DNA from: Madurella fahalii
Taxonomy: Eukaryota > Ascomycota > Sordariomycetes > Sordariales
Direction of reading: 5' to 3'
Assembly (NCBI GenBank): GCA_029876055.1
Contig: CM056876.1
Span: 1,302,001-1,366,000 of the forward strand
DNA: 64,000 nt
This document shows positions 22,092 through 32,523 of this stretch, piece after piece (within the stretch, counting starts at the first letter, position 1; each line of letters opens with the position of its first letter). The position numbers and the translations under genes were made by a program. Below the pieces are notes generated by a model, which was given only the letters and a program-made list of their open reading frames with translations, did not search any database and was not told the DNA's origin.

Positions 22092-25000
22092 ATGATGGTG
22101 CGTGTTGATTGCTCATCCCCATGTGGCCCGTTCCGGGATGGTACGCTCAGCGTTCGGCCGCTGCTGCACGTCCGCGTCTGGACCATGGAGCCCCTCGTGC
22201 ATCCGGAACAGCGGCAGTGGCCATGTTGTGCACGGAGAAAAATTATGGGTCCCGGTGGACCAGGGATTCGTGCTGCGCGACCCGCGACTAACCTTCTACT
22301 CTGCCCTGCAGACCTCGACCCGACCCCGTGATGTTGGCGGTCGTTTCGCAAGCCGGCGCGGTCACGGGAGCCAGCTGTCCATTTCCGACCCTAGCCACCA
22401 CGTCACCGAAGCGATAGGGACAATGTACGGGGACGACGACGACTCAGGTGCCGAGGACACCCGGCCGCTGAGTTTCATTGCGTCCAAGCACGAGCAGTTG
22501 GAGAAGGCTCAGAAGTTGGACAACACGGGCGAGGACCGTCTGCGGCTAATGCGCACTATTTCGGACCAAACTAGCTCTACAACTAACGGCGCTGGCCTAC
22601 TAAATGGGGGGATCAATGGCAGTCTCAAGAAAGCCCAAACTTTCCCCGCGAGGATAGCTGGCGACGGCCCCAAGTCTCCTCTGCCTCCGCCGTCACCTTC
22701 ACCGTCGTTGCGAGACGTCCAGTCGAGCGCTTCGGCCTCGCAGTTTCCGCTCACTAACATCGATAATGCAAACGATATTGCACAGGAGCTAAGCAACCTG
22801 CAAGCTTTGCGGCGAATGTCGATGGACGTTGGCAACACCACCGATCCCGATCTTCTCGCCTTCTCGGGGGTGTCGTTGACGGCAATGCCGTCGATAGCTC
22901 CGACGGGCGATGACGACGAAGCCGACCCTTCTCGATTGCTATGGGTGCCCGCAAGGGTACACCCGGAGCTTGAGCCCACCGCCTTCAAAAACTTTCTCGA
23001 GAACCGAGTACAATCGATGAAGCGAAGATCCGGGGAGTCGTTCCTCTCCGCCGACGGGTTGCAACGGAATAACTCGGGCAGCCTAAGAAGGAAAAAGTCG
23101 ATGCTCTCACGTCAAGTCAATACAAGTAGCGAAGGAGGCGAAGGATACGTCGATGGCGCTGACAGGCTAGACCGACAACGATCTCTAAGCGACCACACAA
23201 TCCCTGAGCTGAGCCTTAGCGAGTTGGTCAATGATCCCACGAAAGCGGTGCAGAGATTGGCACAAGAAACAAGATCAGAGAATGCCGAGGGCGACAGCCC
23301 GATCCTTCCGGTCGCCCCTGGCATGGGTCTCCGGCGCTCAACAAAAACAACTTATAGAAAAGGTGGCAGTCAGCGTTACGGGGAGCGCGTGCCGTTCTCG
23401 AAGCGGGTTGCGGGTAGGCAAACCGAGAAGGATAGTAACGGGGAACAACCCCCAATGCCGGCAATGGACCCAGCCATCGGCAAACCGTTGTCGAGAGTCA
23501 ACTCCGAGCCGATAACAGAGAACTATTCACGTCCGACCAGGACGGTGCGGAGACAGCAGAATTTCTCGAGAGAGAGTCTCTCTGCCCTGGATGGTTCAGC
23601 CAAAGTTGATAGTGGAAGTAGCGTTACACCCCCTTCACCCCCATCAACACAATCACTGCCTGCCAGATCAGCGTCGACATCCACAGTACACGCGCCCACC
23701 CCACCTGTTCCTCAGATAATCGAAACCCCCCCGCCTGAAGAGACTCCACCGTCGACTCGACCATTTCCTGAAAGATCATCGTCTCAGACCGTGTCGCAGC
23801 AGACCTATCCCGAGCAGTCTCCTGCGGATGCACAGTCGGCACGCTCTGCCAAGCGTCCAGGTCTAGGGAAGACTGCGCAGCTGCCGGTGCCAGCACCTGG
23901 CCGTCAGACTAGTGTTAAAGAGCAGGCACGCCAGGGTGAAAACGCTCTCGGCGAGATCAGCCACCCGCACGCGCTACCTGGAAGCGGCGGTAGCACCACA
24001 AGCAGCCTGACCTTCATTCCCACGTTCGACTCAGTCGAAAGAAAGGCTGATAAAAGGGGTAAGGAAAAGGATGACAGTGATAGCGTAGTGTCCCACAAGT
24101 CGACTTCAAGCTGGAAATGGTTCAAAAGCGACGACAAGGAGAAGAAGAGGCGGGACAAGGAGAAGGAGAAAGAGCGAGAACGAGAGAGGGAAAGAGAGGA
24201 ACAGGCCAGGAAAACGAAAGGCAAGGTTGGCGAGAAGAGCCACGACAACGCCCGCCTCGATGTCCTCCAGAGCTCGATCGACAATGTCAAAGGGCGCGAG
24301 AGCCTACGTTTGGATCGTGACAGTATCGAACTTCCCCATGACGAACGAAAGAAGGAGACGAATCGCAAATCAAGTGACAGCAAAAAGGAACGAGAGGGTT
24401 TCTTTGGGGGCTTATTTGGAGGCTCCAAGAAGAAGGGCGATAAGGAATCAAGCCACAAGAAGAAGGAGCACCGGCCACTCAGCCCCGAGCCGCCTCCGCG
24501 GCAGCTCCGCCCGGACGTCGACTACCCCTGGACGAGATTCCAGATCATCGAGGAACGCGCTATCTACCGAATGGCACATATCAAGCTCGCCAACCCCCGC
24601 CGGTCGCTACACAGTCAGGTTCTGCTCAGCAACTTTATGTATTCGTACCTGGCCAAAGTCCAGGCGATGCACCCCGGACTCCAGGTGCCCATCTCGCCGC
24701 AGCAAAAGAGGCTAGAGGAGGAGCGGAAGCGTCGGGAAGCGGAGCAGGCGCAACTGCAGATGGAGCAGCAGATGGCTGAGCAGGCTGCCCAGGATGGGAA
24801 CTTTAACTTTGAGTACCATCGCGTAGGTCACCCATTCTTTTTATCTTTTCCCTCGGCGCTTTCACTAACGTGTGTCCCCCAAGTCCGGCAATCAATATGG
24901 CGACGCTCCGATCCAGCACGACGGCAGTGTCCAGTATGTAGACGACGCCCAGATTTACGAGTACGAGCACGGCGGCGGCGAACAGCATCAGCATCAACAC

Positions 25001-25240
25001 TACCAACAGAACGGCGGCGGTAGTGGGTATCCTGCTCAGGATGGTTACGGGTCAGAGCAGGGCCAGGGACAAGCTCCACAACAGGGACATGTCCGGCAGG
25101 GTAGCGGAAGCGGCAGCGGGCAGGGGCAGGGGCAGGGGCAGGGGCAGGGGCAGGGGCAGCAGCAACAGCAGAGCTACTACTACGGCCGCAGCGACACCAA
25201 GCAGTTTGACGACGACAACGAGAACAGCGATATGTGGTAG
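22092..25240 (+). CDS. ZDS1: Zds1/Zds2-like PP2A regulator
   Basis: Largely disordered protein with a C-terminal Zds domain. In yeast, Zds1/2 bind the PP2A subunit Cdc55 and control its location, affecting mitotic entry and exit and polarity. Three exons fit by phase: 22092-22097 (ATG ATG), 22312-24822 and 24884-25240, total 957 residues. The first intron ends with an excellent branch/acceptor pair (CGACTAAC...CTGCAG). The conserved N-terminal patch SISDPSHHVTEAIGTMYGD starts about 20 residues in. The Zds_C box (YPWTRFQIIEERAIYRMAHI, then LLSNFMYSYLAKVQ) lies near residues 735-790, preceded by a highly charged KEKEREREREREE-like helix. The last exon is Gln/Gly-rich, encoded partly by a GGGCAG repeat, and ends NENSDMW. 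The two-codon first exon is inferred. Confidence 0.85.
25119..25160 (+). repeat. GGGCAG hexanucleotide repeat in ZDS1
   Basis: Tandem GGGCAG units inside the last ZDS1 exon encode alternating Gly-Gln. Because the unit is six bases, length changes would stay in frame. Confidence 0.85.
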
Positions 25241-26507
25241 CACCACTGGCTCGGGTAGCCGGTATTCTCACAGGGGCTTGGTTGGGGTACAACATCGTCG
25301 CCATCAGATTTGGCGGCAATGATGGCTGGACTGGGGGGAGGGAATGGAGCTGAAATTGGCGGCGGCCCCTTAGGGGGCCGGATATATAAATCCTACGAGG
25401 CTGCAACACAAGCAGGGGTTGTCGTGTTTGTACAAGCGCATATGGGTCGGCGTTCGGGTCCCTCTCTACCGCCATCACTAGTACCCTCGACGTCGTCGAC
25501 ATCATCACTGCTCCGTTTCTCTTTTTTTCCTTGGTTCTAGGGACATACCAACCTTGGCTGTTGGCGACAGACACGGTGGAGGAAGGGTGACGCCGTCTTC
25601 TTTTGGGGGGTTGGTCAAAAAAACAGCGCGTATCTCCATGATAGGAGAACGGTAGCCGGTCGGTTGTTAATTCCTGTTTCCCTCTTTTTGTGTATACTGT
25701 ATCCCTTGAGCATAGCCTGGCCTGGATGGGTGGATATGGAATATCGATTTAGGATGGTGCTGGTTAAATTCAGTTCAAGCTCCATCGATCGCGGGGGACC
25801 ATCTACGTTAAGCGGCATCAACTTGGTCAGCCCGTGAACCGAACGAGATCATGGATGACCTTGCCATATTACCACTCGGTTTGTCCAGCACTTCTCGCGG
25901 AGGTGGATATACATCGGTGGTCCGCTGCACCGAAGACCGTCTCCGGGTCGAGACTAGCAGTTACCTTAGTTTGCTTCCACGTCCTCGGCTTGGACTCCAG
26001 CAAAGGAATGTCCCAGACCAAGCTGGTTAATAAAACAATGGCAGTTAGCCTATCGTCGCAAGGTCTGTTGAACCATCGAGTGAACCCGGCCTCTGCGAGA
26101 ACGCTCGGAGGAAGGTGCTACTGCGACGGCCTCCGGTGAGAAGTATAACCACGGGCGGGTGCAGATGAGACCTAAGTCCAAAGTTTGGCTTGTGCAGCCC
26201 ATTCGAAATCAAGGGCCCGCATCCTCTCCCTCTCGCGCCGTTGTTGAACTTGTTCCCCCAGCTCCGCCAACCTCACATTTATTGCCACTTTTTGGCCGGG
26301 GCCCGAACTTCCCAGTTCCCTTCCTTTCAGCCGCATCTATCGCGAAACTCTCGAGACAGGAGCAAACACCTTCATCATCAGTTGCAACGAGGCCGATAGT
26401 ATCTTTTAGCAGCTGATTCCGACACCAAGAGGAAACAGAAAAAAACAAAACAAAAAAAAAAAAAAACACTATTTTTGCCTTTGGCCCCAGCCACTGCCAG
26501 CGTGACA
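25241..26507. other. Intergenic, ZDS1 3' side / DUF2433 promoter
   Basis: The ZDS1 3' UTR followed by the likely promoter and leader of the next gene. An A-run near 26452-26466 lies about 40 bases upstream of a candidate first exon. No other feature was supported. Confidence 0.45.
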
Positions 26508-26597
26508 ATGCGCCGCGGCGGACACGGAGGCTACGAGGGCCCTGGAAGCCACTGGGGTTATGGAGAATGGCGGGGTCCTCTCAGCTTCGGTGGTTTT
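26508..26597 (+). other. Candidate alternative first exon (Gly-rich)
   Basis: ATG followed by 30 codons (MRRGGHGGYEGPGSHWGYGE and on to LSFGGF) directly abutting a consensus GTAAGT donor at 26598 in phase 0. It could splice to the phase-0 acceptor at 27305 of the DUF2433 gene, or act as a leader ORF. No transcript evidence is available here. Confidence 0.35.
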
Positions 26598-27097
26598 GTA
26601 AGTTTTCAGGTCTCACAGCTGTCCATGTCACTTTTTTGTTTGTCTCCCCGCCTGCAAAGTGTGGGTCCCCAGGCTGGCGCTAAACCATAAACGCCCAAGC
26701 AAACGGGCCCCCTTGGCGCGGACTGGCGAAGCTGCCACTCAGTTGCTGTTCGCTCCCGGTTCCAGTTCTCAGCCATTTAGATTCTTGGAGTGTGCTGGGC
26801 AACTTCAAAAAACTTCAACCTTGGCCGAATTATCCAACGCCCTTTTACTCCCTTCCGCGCATCAGCGACTCCCCCGCTGGCCCTCTCGAATTTTGTAATA
26901 TCCGCCGTTCCCTTACTGGGCACTTTCTCTTTTTTTTTATTGATACCCAGCCCCGTCGCACCAGCTTGTTTTGACTTTTTATTTTTGCGAACCTTGGGTC
27001 GCACCTTTGGATTTTCAGCCTCCTCTCTCTCGCTGATCCACAAGTTACCAACACCACCTCTTCCGGCCTCCAGTCGCGCAACGAGTCGGTTTGCGGG

Positions 27098-29461
27098 ATG
27101 GCATCTGTGAGCTACCCCTTCTGCGTTTCTGATTTTCCCCTGCGATTCTTCGCTTTGAGCTTTGGTGTTTCCTGTTATTTCTCATTGTGTCCATTACTGG
27201 TCAAGTCGGGCTAGCTGTCGCCACTCCCTGCCAGCCTGAGCTTCATTGTGCAGGGCACCAACGATCGCCGGGAATATGTGTGCTAATGCGAAACGCACCC
27301 TCCAGCAACCCCGTAACCCCTACAACCAAGGCTACATGCCGAACGGCGCCGCGCCGCACTCGGGGCCCGTCCCCGGAGCCGCTCCCTTGCTGCCGAACCA
27401 AGGTCGCATCATCCAAACCGGCCCCATTAGAGTCCTCTGCATTGCAGATGTTCGAGGTGCGGACAGTCGGATATTGACTTGCTTGCGCGTCGCCGGCTTG
27501 CTGACGAGGACCTCACAGGCAACCTCCGGTCACTGAACGAGCTGGCCAAGTCGGCCCGTGCCGACTACATCATCCACACTGGAGACTTCGGCTTCTATGA
27601 CGAGACGTCGCTCGAGCGAATTGCTGAGAAGTGAGTATATTGGTTTGGTGCTGCACAATGCCCGCTGACGGTGGTTGCAAATAGAACCCTGAAGCATGTC
27701 GCGCAATACTCTCCGCTCATTTCCGAGGCGACCAAGAAGGCCATCGCGCAGGGCGTCCCTGGCCCCGTCAAGACCCGATTCCCCCCGAGCGAGCTTCCCC
27801 TCTCTGAGCTTCCCCTTCTCATCAGCGGCGAGCTGAAGCTGGAGGTCCCGGTCTACACGGTGTGGGGTGCCTGCGAGGATGTGCGGGTGTTGGAGAAGTT
27901 CCGGTCCAAGGAGTACAAGGTGCCCAACCTCTTCATCATCGATGAGGCGCAGTCCATGCTGCTCGAAATCGGCGGCGTGAAGCTTCGTCTGCTCGGATTG
28001 GGTGGTGCAGTCGTCATGCACAAGCTCTTTGACAATGGTGAGGGTCGGACGACAATTGCTGGTGGCCAGGGAACGATGTGGACGACTCTGTTGCAGATGG
28101 GCGAGCTTGTCGATACCGCAAACCGCGTTTACGACCCCACCGAGACCCGCATCTTCATCACGCACGCCTCGCCGGCTCGCGAGGGCATTCTGAACCAGCT
28201 CTCGGTGACTCTGAAGGCGGATTTCTCCATCTCGGCAGGCCTCCATTTCCGGTACGGCAGCTCGTACAACGAGTTCAGCGTCAACCCCACCCTCGATCAC
28301 TACCGCGGAAAGCTTGCGGCGTCCAAGGCGTCCTTCAACGATGTTTGGGAGACGGTAAAGGGCGAGGTCGAACCAGCCATCCAGCAGAACGAAGCTCAAC
28401 AAAACCTGCTTAAGAATGCCCTCGGTGTTGTCGAGAAGATGCCTACCACTGCCGCTGGTGGCAATCCGTTTGGTGGCGCGGCGGCCGGCCAGTCGGCCGC
28501 GGCTCTCGGCCAGGTTGATGAGAGTGCATTCAAAAACATGTGGAACTTCAACCTCGCCGATGCCGCCTTCGGCTGGCTCGTCCTCGAGGTCCAAGACGGC
28601 AGAATCGGCACAGAGATGCGGGCTCAGGGTTTCAACTTCTCGCACCGTGGAGCCAAACAGCAGGTTGGTGTCCAGCCCGCCCCCGTTACCTCCGGCACAA
28701 GCCCGGTCGGCCCTGCACCTCCTGCCCCATCCACCACCACTCCCGCTCCCTCGGCCAGACCCGCGCCCCCCGTGCAGCCCTCCAAGTCTCCCGTGCCGAC
28801 ACCTGCTCCGGCACAGGCCAAGGCCGCCACACCTCAACCAGCGCCTGCACCCTCGCCTGGCCCCAAGGAAGAGAAGACGTCGACCGCCGCTAACGGCGCG
28901 GCCGGTCCATCAGAGCCAGCTCCGTCTCCCGCGCCAAAGAACCCGGCGGACAACATCATTGGTCTGTTTGTCATGAATGCGCAAAGCGATGAGCAGGTCC
29001 GCGATCTCTTTACCGAGGAGGACAAGGCCAAGATCCTTAAGATTGAGAAGTGGGGCGCAAACAACAAGGTGGCGCAGTTCAAGACGGTTGAGGACCGGGA
29101 TGGCGCCATGGACCGTCTTCCCGACGAGGTGAAGAACCGCGCCCCCGGCCAAGAGGATCGCTCGAAGCCACTGGTCAAGATCTTCCAGCCCCCGCCGCCG
29201 CGCCAGTTCTCGCGTGGCGGCGCTGGCAACTGGGGGAGCAGCCGCGGCGGAAGGGACGGCGCTAGCTCCCAGAGCGGATACCGGAGCGCCGGCGGCGGTG
29301 GTGGCGGCGCTAGCGATAGCGAAGGCGCTGGACGGCGGGGTGCACGTGGTGGCGGTCGCGGCGGACGAGGTGGTGAGCGCGGACGGGGACCACGGGGACG
29401 GGGGGGTGGCATGAGGGGCGAGGGCGGCGCCGCTAGCCCTGCCGCTCCTGCGGACTCTTAG
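27098..29461 (+). CDS. DUF2433 / calcineurin-like phosphoesterase-fold protein with RGG tail
   Basis: Conserved fungal protein of unknown function. Exons 27098-27106, 27306-27456, 27519-27630 and 27685-29461 join in phase to give 682 residues. The N-terminal region resembles a metallophosphoesterase core: IRVLCIADVRGNLRSLNELA, HTGDFGFYD, VYTVWGACEDVRV and FITHASPAREG. At two positions where active enzymes have metal ligands (DxH, GNH), this protein has DVR and GACED, so activity may be lost. A Pro/Ala-rich linker follows, then an RRM-like segment (IIGLFVMNAQSDEQVRDLFT). The protein ends in an Arg-Gly-Gly-rich tail, suggesting RNA binding. The three-codon first exon (MAS) is inferred from GTGAGC donor and CTCCAG acceptor with a GCTAATG branch. 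Confidence 0.8.
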
Positions 29462-29889
29462 TTGCTGCGACTCATAAGAGCTCGAGCCTCTCAAGAGGCA
29501 CTCATGCCGGGGATGACCGCCATCGATTGGCATCCATTGGCCACCTTGCGCTTACTCAACCCCAGCCAACCCATCGTGACTCGTTCACCTCAGCCCTGCG
29601 ATACGACACTCTTGAAACGAACAGATAAACGTCCCCATACCAATAACCTTGCTTTGCTCCTATCCGATTGCACGATCCAACAAACTTTCGAACCTGAACT
29701 TCTTGACTCCGCTGTCACAATATTTCGTCTGGGACCTGTCGTTCCAGGCAGACCAATACCTCTTCTTTTCTTTCCTTTTCTTCTGGGAGAAGGGAGGCGA
29801 TGGCGGTAAGGGGAGGTCGGAATCTGGCTTCGTTTCCTTTTCTTTTCTCTCCAGAGGTAATTTTCAGGCAACGCAACACAGGTGGGGAA

Positions 29890-29906
29890 GGGGGGGGGGG
29901 GGGGGG
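29890..29906 (+). repeat. G17 homopolymer
   Basis: Seventeen consecutive G residues about 430 bases downstream of the DUF2433 stop, flanked by further G-rich sequence. It is quadruplex-prone and likely length-variable or mis-assembled. Confidence 0.85.
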
Positions 29907-30345
29907 CGGCGGAAAAGAAGTGAGGCCAAGATCTTGGGTTGATTTTGATTGACCTGGGCAGGAAAAGGAAAGGGATGAAGGAAACAGGGAGGATACTGGA
30001 GTTTCTATGCTTTAACGTATTTAGAGATTCGTTCGTCACCCGCTTTCTTGCACTCTTCTTTTTTCGTCCGGGCCTTGTTCCCGCCGCTGCTGCGTTGGGG
30101 AGAAGGGGGTTTCTCTTTCTGAAGCCCGTTGTGGCTCTTCTCATCCTTGCCCTACCTGCCTCTTTCGGACTTCGACTCTGCTGGCTGGTTGGCTGGCTTG
30201 TGGGCGGCGTGGCTAGCTGTCCTATCTTACCTAGATATTTTTCCCGTAGTGGGTTGGGTTTGGTTGGGGGTTGAATGTCAGATTAGCGTTTTACAGCGGG
30301 CTTGAACTGTGTTCCGCATGGTATGTTGTGCGAGTGATGGTGAGA

Positions 30346-30390
30346 TGTGAGGTGTGAGGTGTGAGGTGTGAGGTGTGAGGTGCGAGGTGA
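30346..30390 (+). repeat. GTGAGGT minisatellite
   Basis: About six near-perfect tandem heptamers of TGTGAGG/TGCGAGG type in an intergenic 3' flank. A related array occurs in the first intron of the transhydrogenase gene (58205-58260). Confidence 0.85.
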
Positions 30391-30697
30391 CTCGTGGTGA
30401 GAGAGCTTTGTGGGATGGTTGAGCAAAGCAGAGCAAGTACTTGGGCTTGTTTTCGCCGCCATCTATGTCAACCAACCCCGTTTCTAGTCCACGACGTTGC
30501 TGCTAGTTTTCCTATGCCCAGGCAAACTAAGAGACCTTTATGATACATGTAACAAATACAGTTTTACTATACACCGATCCCATCCCATCTACTTTTCCAC
30601 CCACCATCTATCATATGCCCCGGCCCTGACAAACACGGCCACACCATAATCACCACGCTTTTCTTTTCTTTCTTTCTTTCTTTTTTCTTAGCCACAA

Positions 30698-31839
30698 CTA
30701 CTGCCTAGGCTTCATCCCCTTGTGAATGGCCGCCACGCCGCCGGTCAGGTCCTCGTAGCCCTCGCCGGCCACGACGAAGCCGGCGTCGACGATCATGTCG
30801 CGGAACTCGGCCTGGCTGGGGAACCGCTCGATGCTCTCGACCAGGTACTGGTAGCTGTCGCGGTCGGCGGCCACGAGCTGGCCGATGAGCGGGATGGCGC
30901 GGAACGACCACTCCTTGTACAGCGCGTTGAAGAGCGGGTGCCGGTCCGCCTTGCTGAACTCGAGGCACGCGAACACGCCGCCCGGCTTGAGCACGCGGTG
31001 CGCCTCGCGCAGCGCCGCGGGTATGTTGCTGAAGTTGCGGATGCCGAAGGCCACCGTGTAGAGGTCGACGCTGGCCGGCGGGATCGAGGCGGTCGCCGTG
31101 GCCGGGTCGAAGAAGGTTTGTTGTTGTTGTTGTTCATGTTGCGAGAGGGAGGACTGCTCGTCCGAGGCGAAGAAGGGCTGCAGCGGGCGGGTGAGGGTCA
31201 GGTCTTCGGCGTTGGCCTCCACGAAGGAGAGCGCGGCTTGCTGCGAGGCCGGGAGCGCGGCCGAGCGCTGCTTGCCGACCGTGAGCATGGCCCGGTTGAT
31301 GTCGGAGATGGTTACCCGGACCGAGGGGTTATTGTTGAGCACGTGAGCCGTGTGGAGGAGGCGGAAGGCGATGTCGCCTGTTCCGCCGGCGATGTCGAGG
31401 ATGTGCTGCGGCCCCCGCGGGTCGAGGCCCGGGGTCAGCGGCGAAAAGCCTGGGTTGAGCGAGGCGACGAAGTGGTCTCTGCGTCAAGGAGTCAGGGTGG
31501 TTTTTATTCTTCGTAACTCGTAGACATCTACGGAGCACGGGGGCAGAATACGCACTTCCACACTCGGTGCCAGCCAAACGACATCAGGTCATTCATTCGG
31601 TCGTACGACTCTGCTACACTGGTGAAGACGCCGGCCACGCGCTCCCGCTTCTCGCTCTCCGTTACCGTTTCAAAGCCAAAATGGGTGGGCCGCGACGGGT
31701 CCGGAATCGCATATTCGGGTGTTGAAGGGCTCGATGCTCGGGCTGAGAATAGTCGTGTAAACCGTATTTGCCGCTCGGAATGTGCGACGGCGCTCCGCAG
31801 GGAAGGGAGCGCCCTTCTGAGAGCCGGCCGGGCTGTCAT
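30698..31839 (-). CDS. COQ5: Ubiquinone biosynthesis C-methyltransferase
   Basis: SAM-dependent C-methyltransferase of the mitochondrial matrix (2-methoxy-6-polyprenyl-1,4-benzoquinol methylase, CoQ synthome). Exons 31839-31556 and 31478-30698 join in phase 2 (GTGCGT donor, ACGCAG acceptor) to 354 residues. The N-terminus MTARPALRRALPSLRS is a typical mitochondrial presequence. Family motifs follow: GVFTSVAESYDRMNDLMSFG, HRVWKDHFV, motif I ILDIAGGTGDIAF, post-I GIRNFSN, and HRVLKPGGVFACLEFSK. A roughly 30-residue Gln-rich insertion (QHEQQQQQ), encoded by a CAA/CAG run, sits between the core motifs. The ATG at 31839 is the first in frame. Confidence 0.95.
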
Positions 31840-32117
31840 GGTGGCTGGCGGCACCGGATGTAGGCTCAGGAGGCTATCTCACGGAATCTGAGAGTGTCGC
31901 GATCAGCCAATGCACGCGATCCGGGTGTTTGAAAATCGGCATCGGCCCGGCAGAAAGTGTGGCTGCACGGTGTGGCTTGTCCAATTGGTGGCCAAGCGAT
32001 CGACGTGCTTTCAGCCTTGTTTGTGGGGTTGAAGGAGATGCCAAGCTGAGGTAACAAGGCTGGGGTTGAAATCCGTCGACATGGGACACGCCCGGCGGCG
32101 CCGCTCAACACACCTGG
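31840..32117. other. COQ5 promoter interval
   Basis: A 278-base gap between two minus-strand genes. No feature beyond the presumed COQ5 promoter was seen. Confidence 0.4.
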
Positions 32118-32255
32118 TTAGGCCTCAATGTCCTGAGACGATAGCGTAGCCCTGTAGGTCTCTCTGACCCACTTGATCCCGATAATAGCAACGATGGCAG
32201 CAATGCTCAAGACGACGAGCACGACGATGACGATCTGGTTGGGATTCGACATCAT
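32118..32255 (-). CDS. 45-residue single-helix membrane microprotein
   Basis: Short ORF read on the minus strand: MMSNPNQ, then a 20-residue hydrophobic helix (IVIVVLVVLSIAAIVAIIGI), then a basic juxtamembrane KWVRETYR and a polar end (SSQDIEA, TAA). The topology is that of a tail- or signal-anchored microprotein, with positive charges on one side of the membrane. It sits between COQ5 and the branched-chain E1 alpha gene, both mitochondrial and on the same strand, but with its own start. No family is recognised. It could be a subunit of an inner-membrane or ER complex; that is inference. Coding status rests on the helix-plus-charge pattern alone. Confidence 0.5.
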   Translation of the reverse strand: MMSNPNQIVIVVLVVLSIAAIVAIIGIKWVRETYRATLSSQDIEA

Positions 32256-32523
32256 CGCTAGGAGCGCATTGCGGGTGATTGATTTGTTTAGAGGGCGCTC
32301 CGCGGATGAATCGCCGGCTGCGAGATGGCTCGTAGTCCGTTGTGCTTTTTGTTTTATTTAATTTTATTTTTATTGGTAAAAAGCCAATTGTGGCAGCTCA
32401 CAGTCGCTTGCGCAAGTCTGTTGATCGTGTTGCGGGTGAAGACAACCTGCGGTCTGTTGTAGAAGGCCCGCCTCGGCCGCAAATGACGATGTGGCATACC
32501 GTGTAAATTTGCTAGCTCGCTCT
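32256..32523. other. Short intergenic, microprotein leader
   Basis: A 268-base gap with a T/A-rich stretch (near 32350-32375 on the + strand). It is presumed to hold the microprotein promoter and the BCKDH E1 alpha 3' UTR. Confidence 0.4.

Larger units (their letters stand above)
29462..30697. other. 3' flanks of two convergent genes
   Basis: Between the DUF2433 gene (+) and COQ5 (-). It contains a G17 run, a GTGAGGT minisatellite and a pyrimidine tract next to the COQ5 stop. The open frames show no domain. No gene was supported. Confidence 0.5.

Noticed and set aside
30722..31516. A 264-codon plus-strand ORF
   Set aside because: It is the antisense shadow of COQ5, whose motifs are unambiguous on the other strand.
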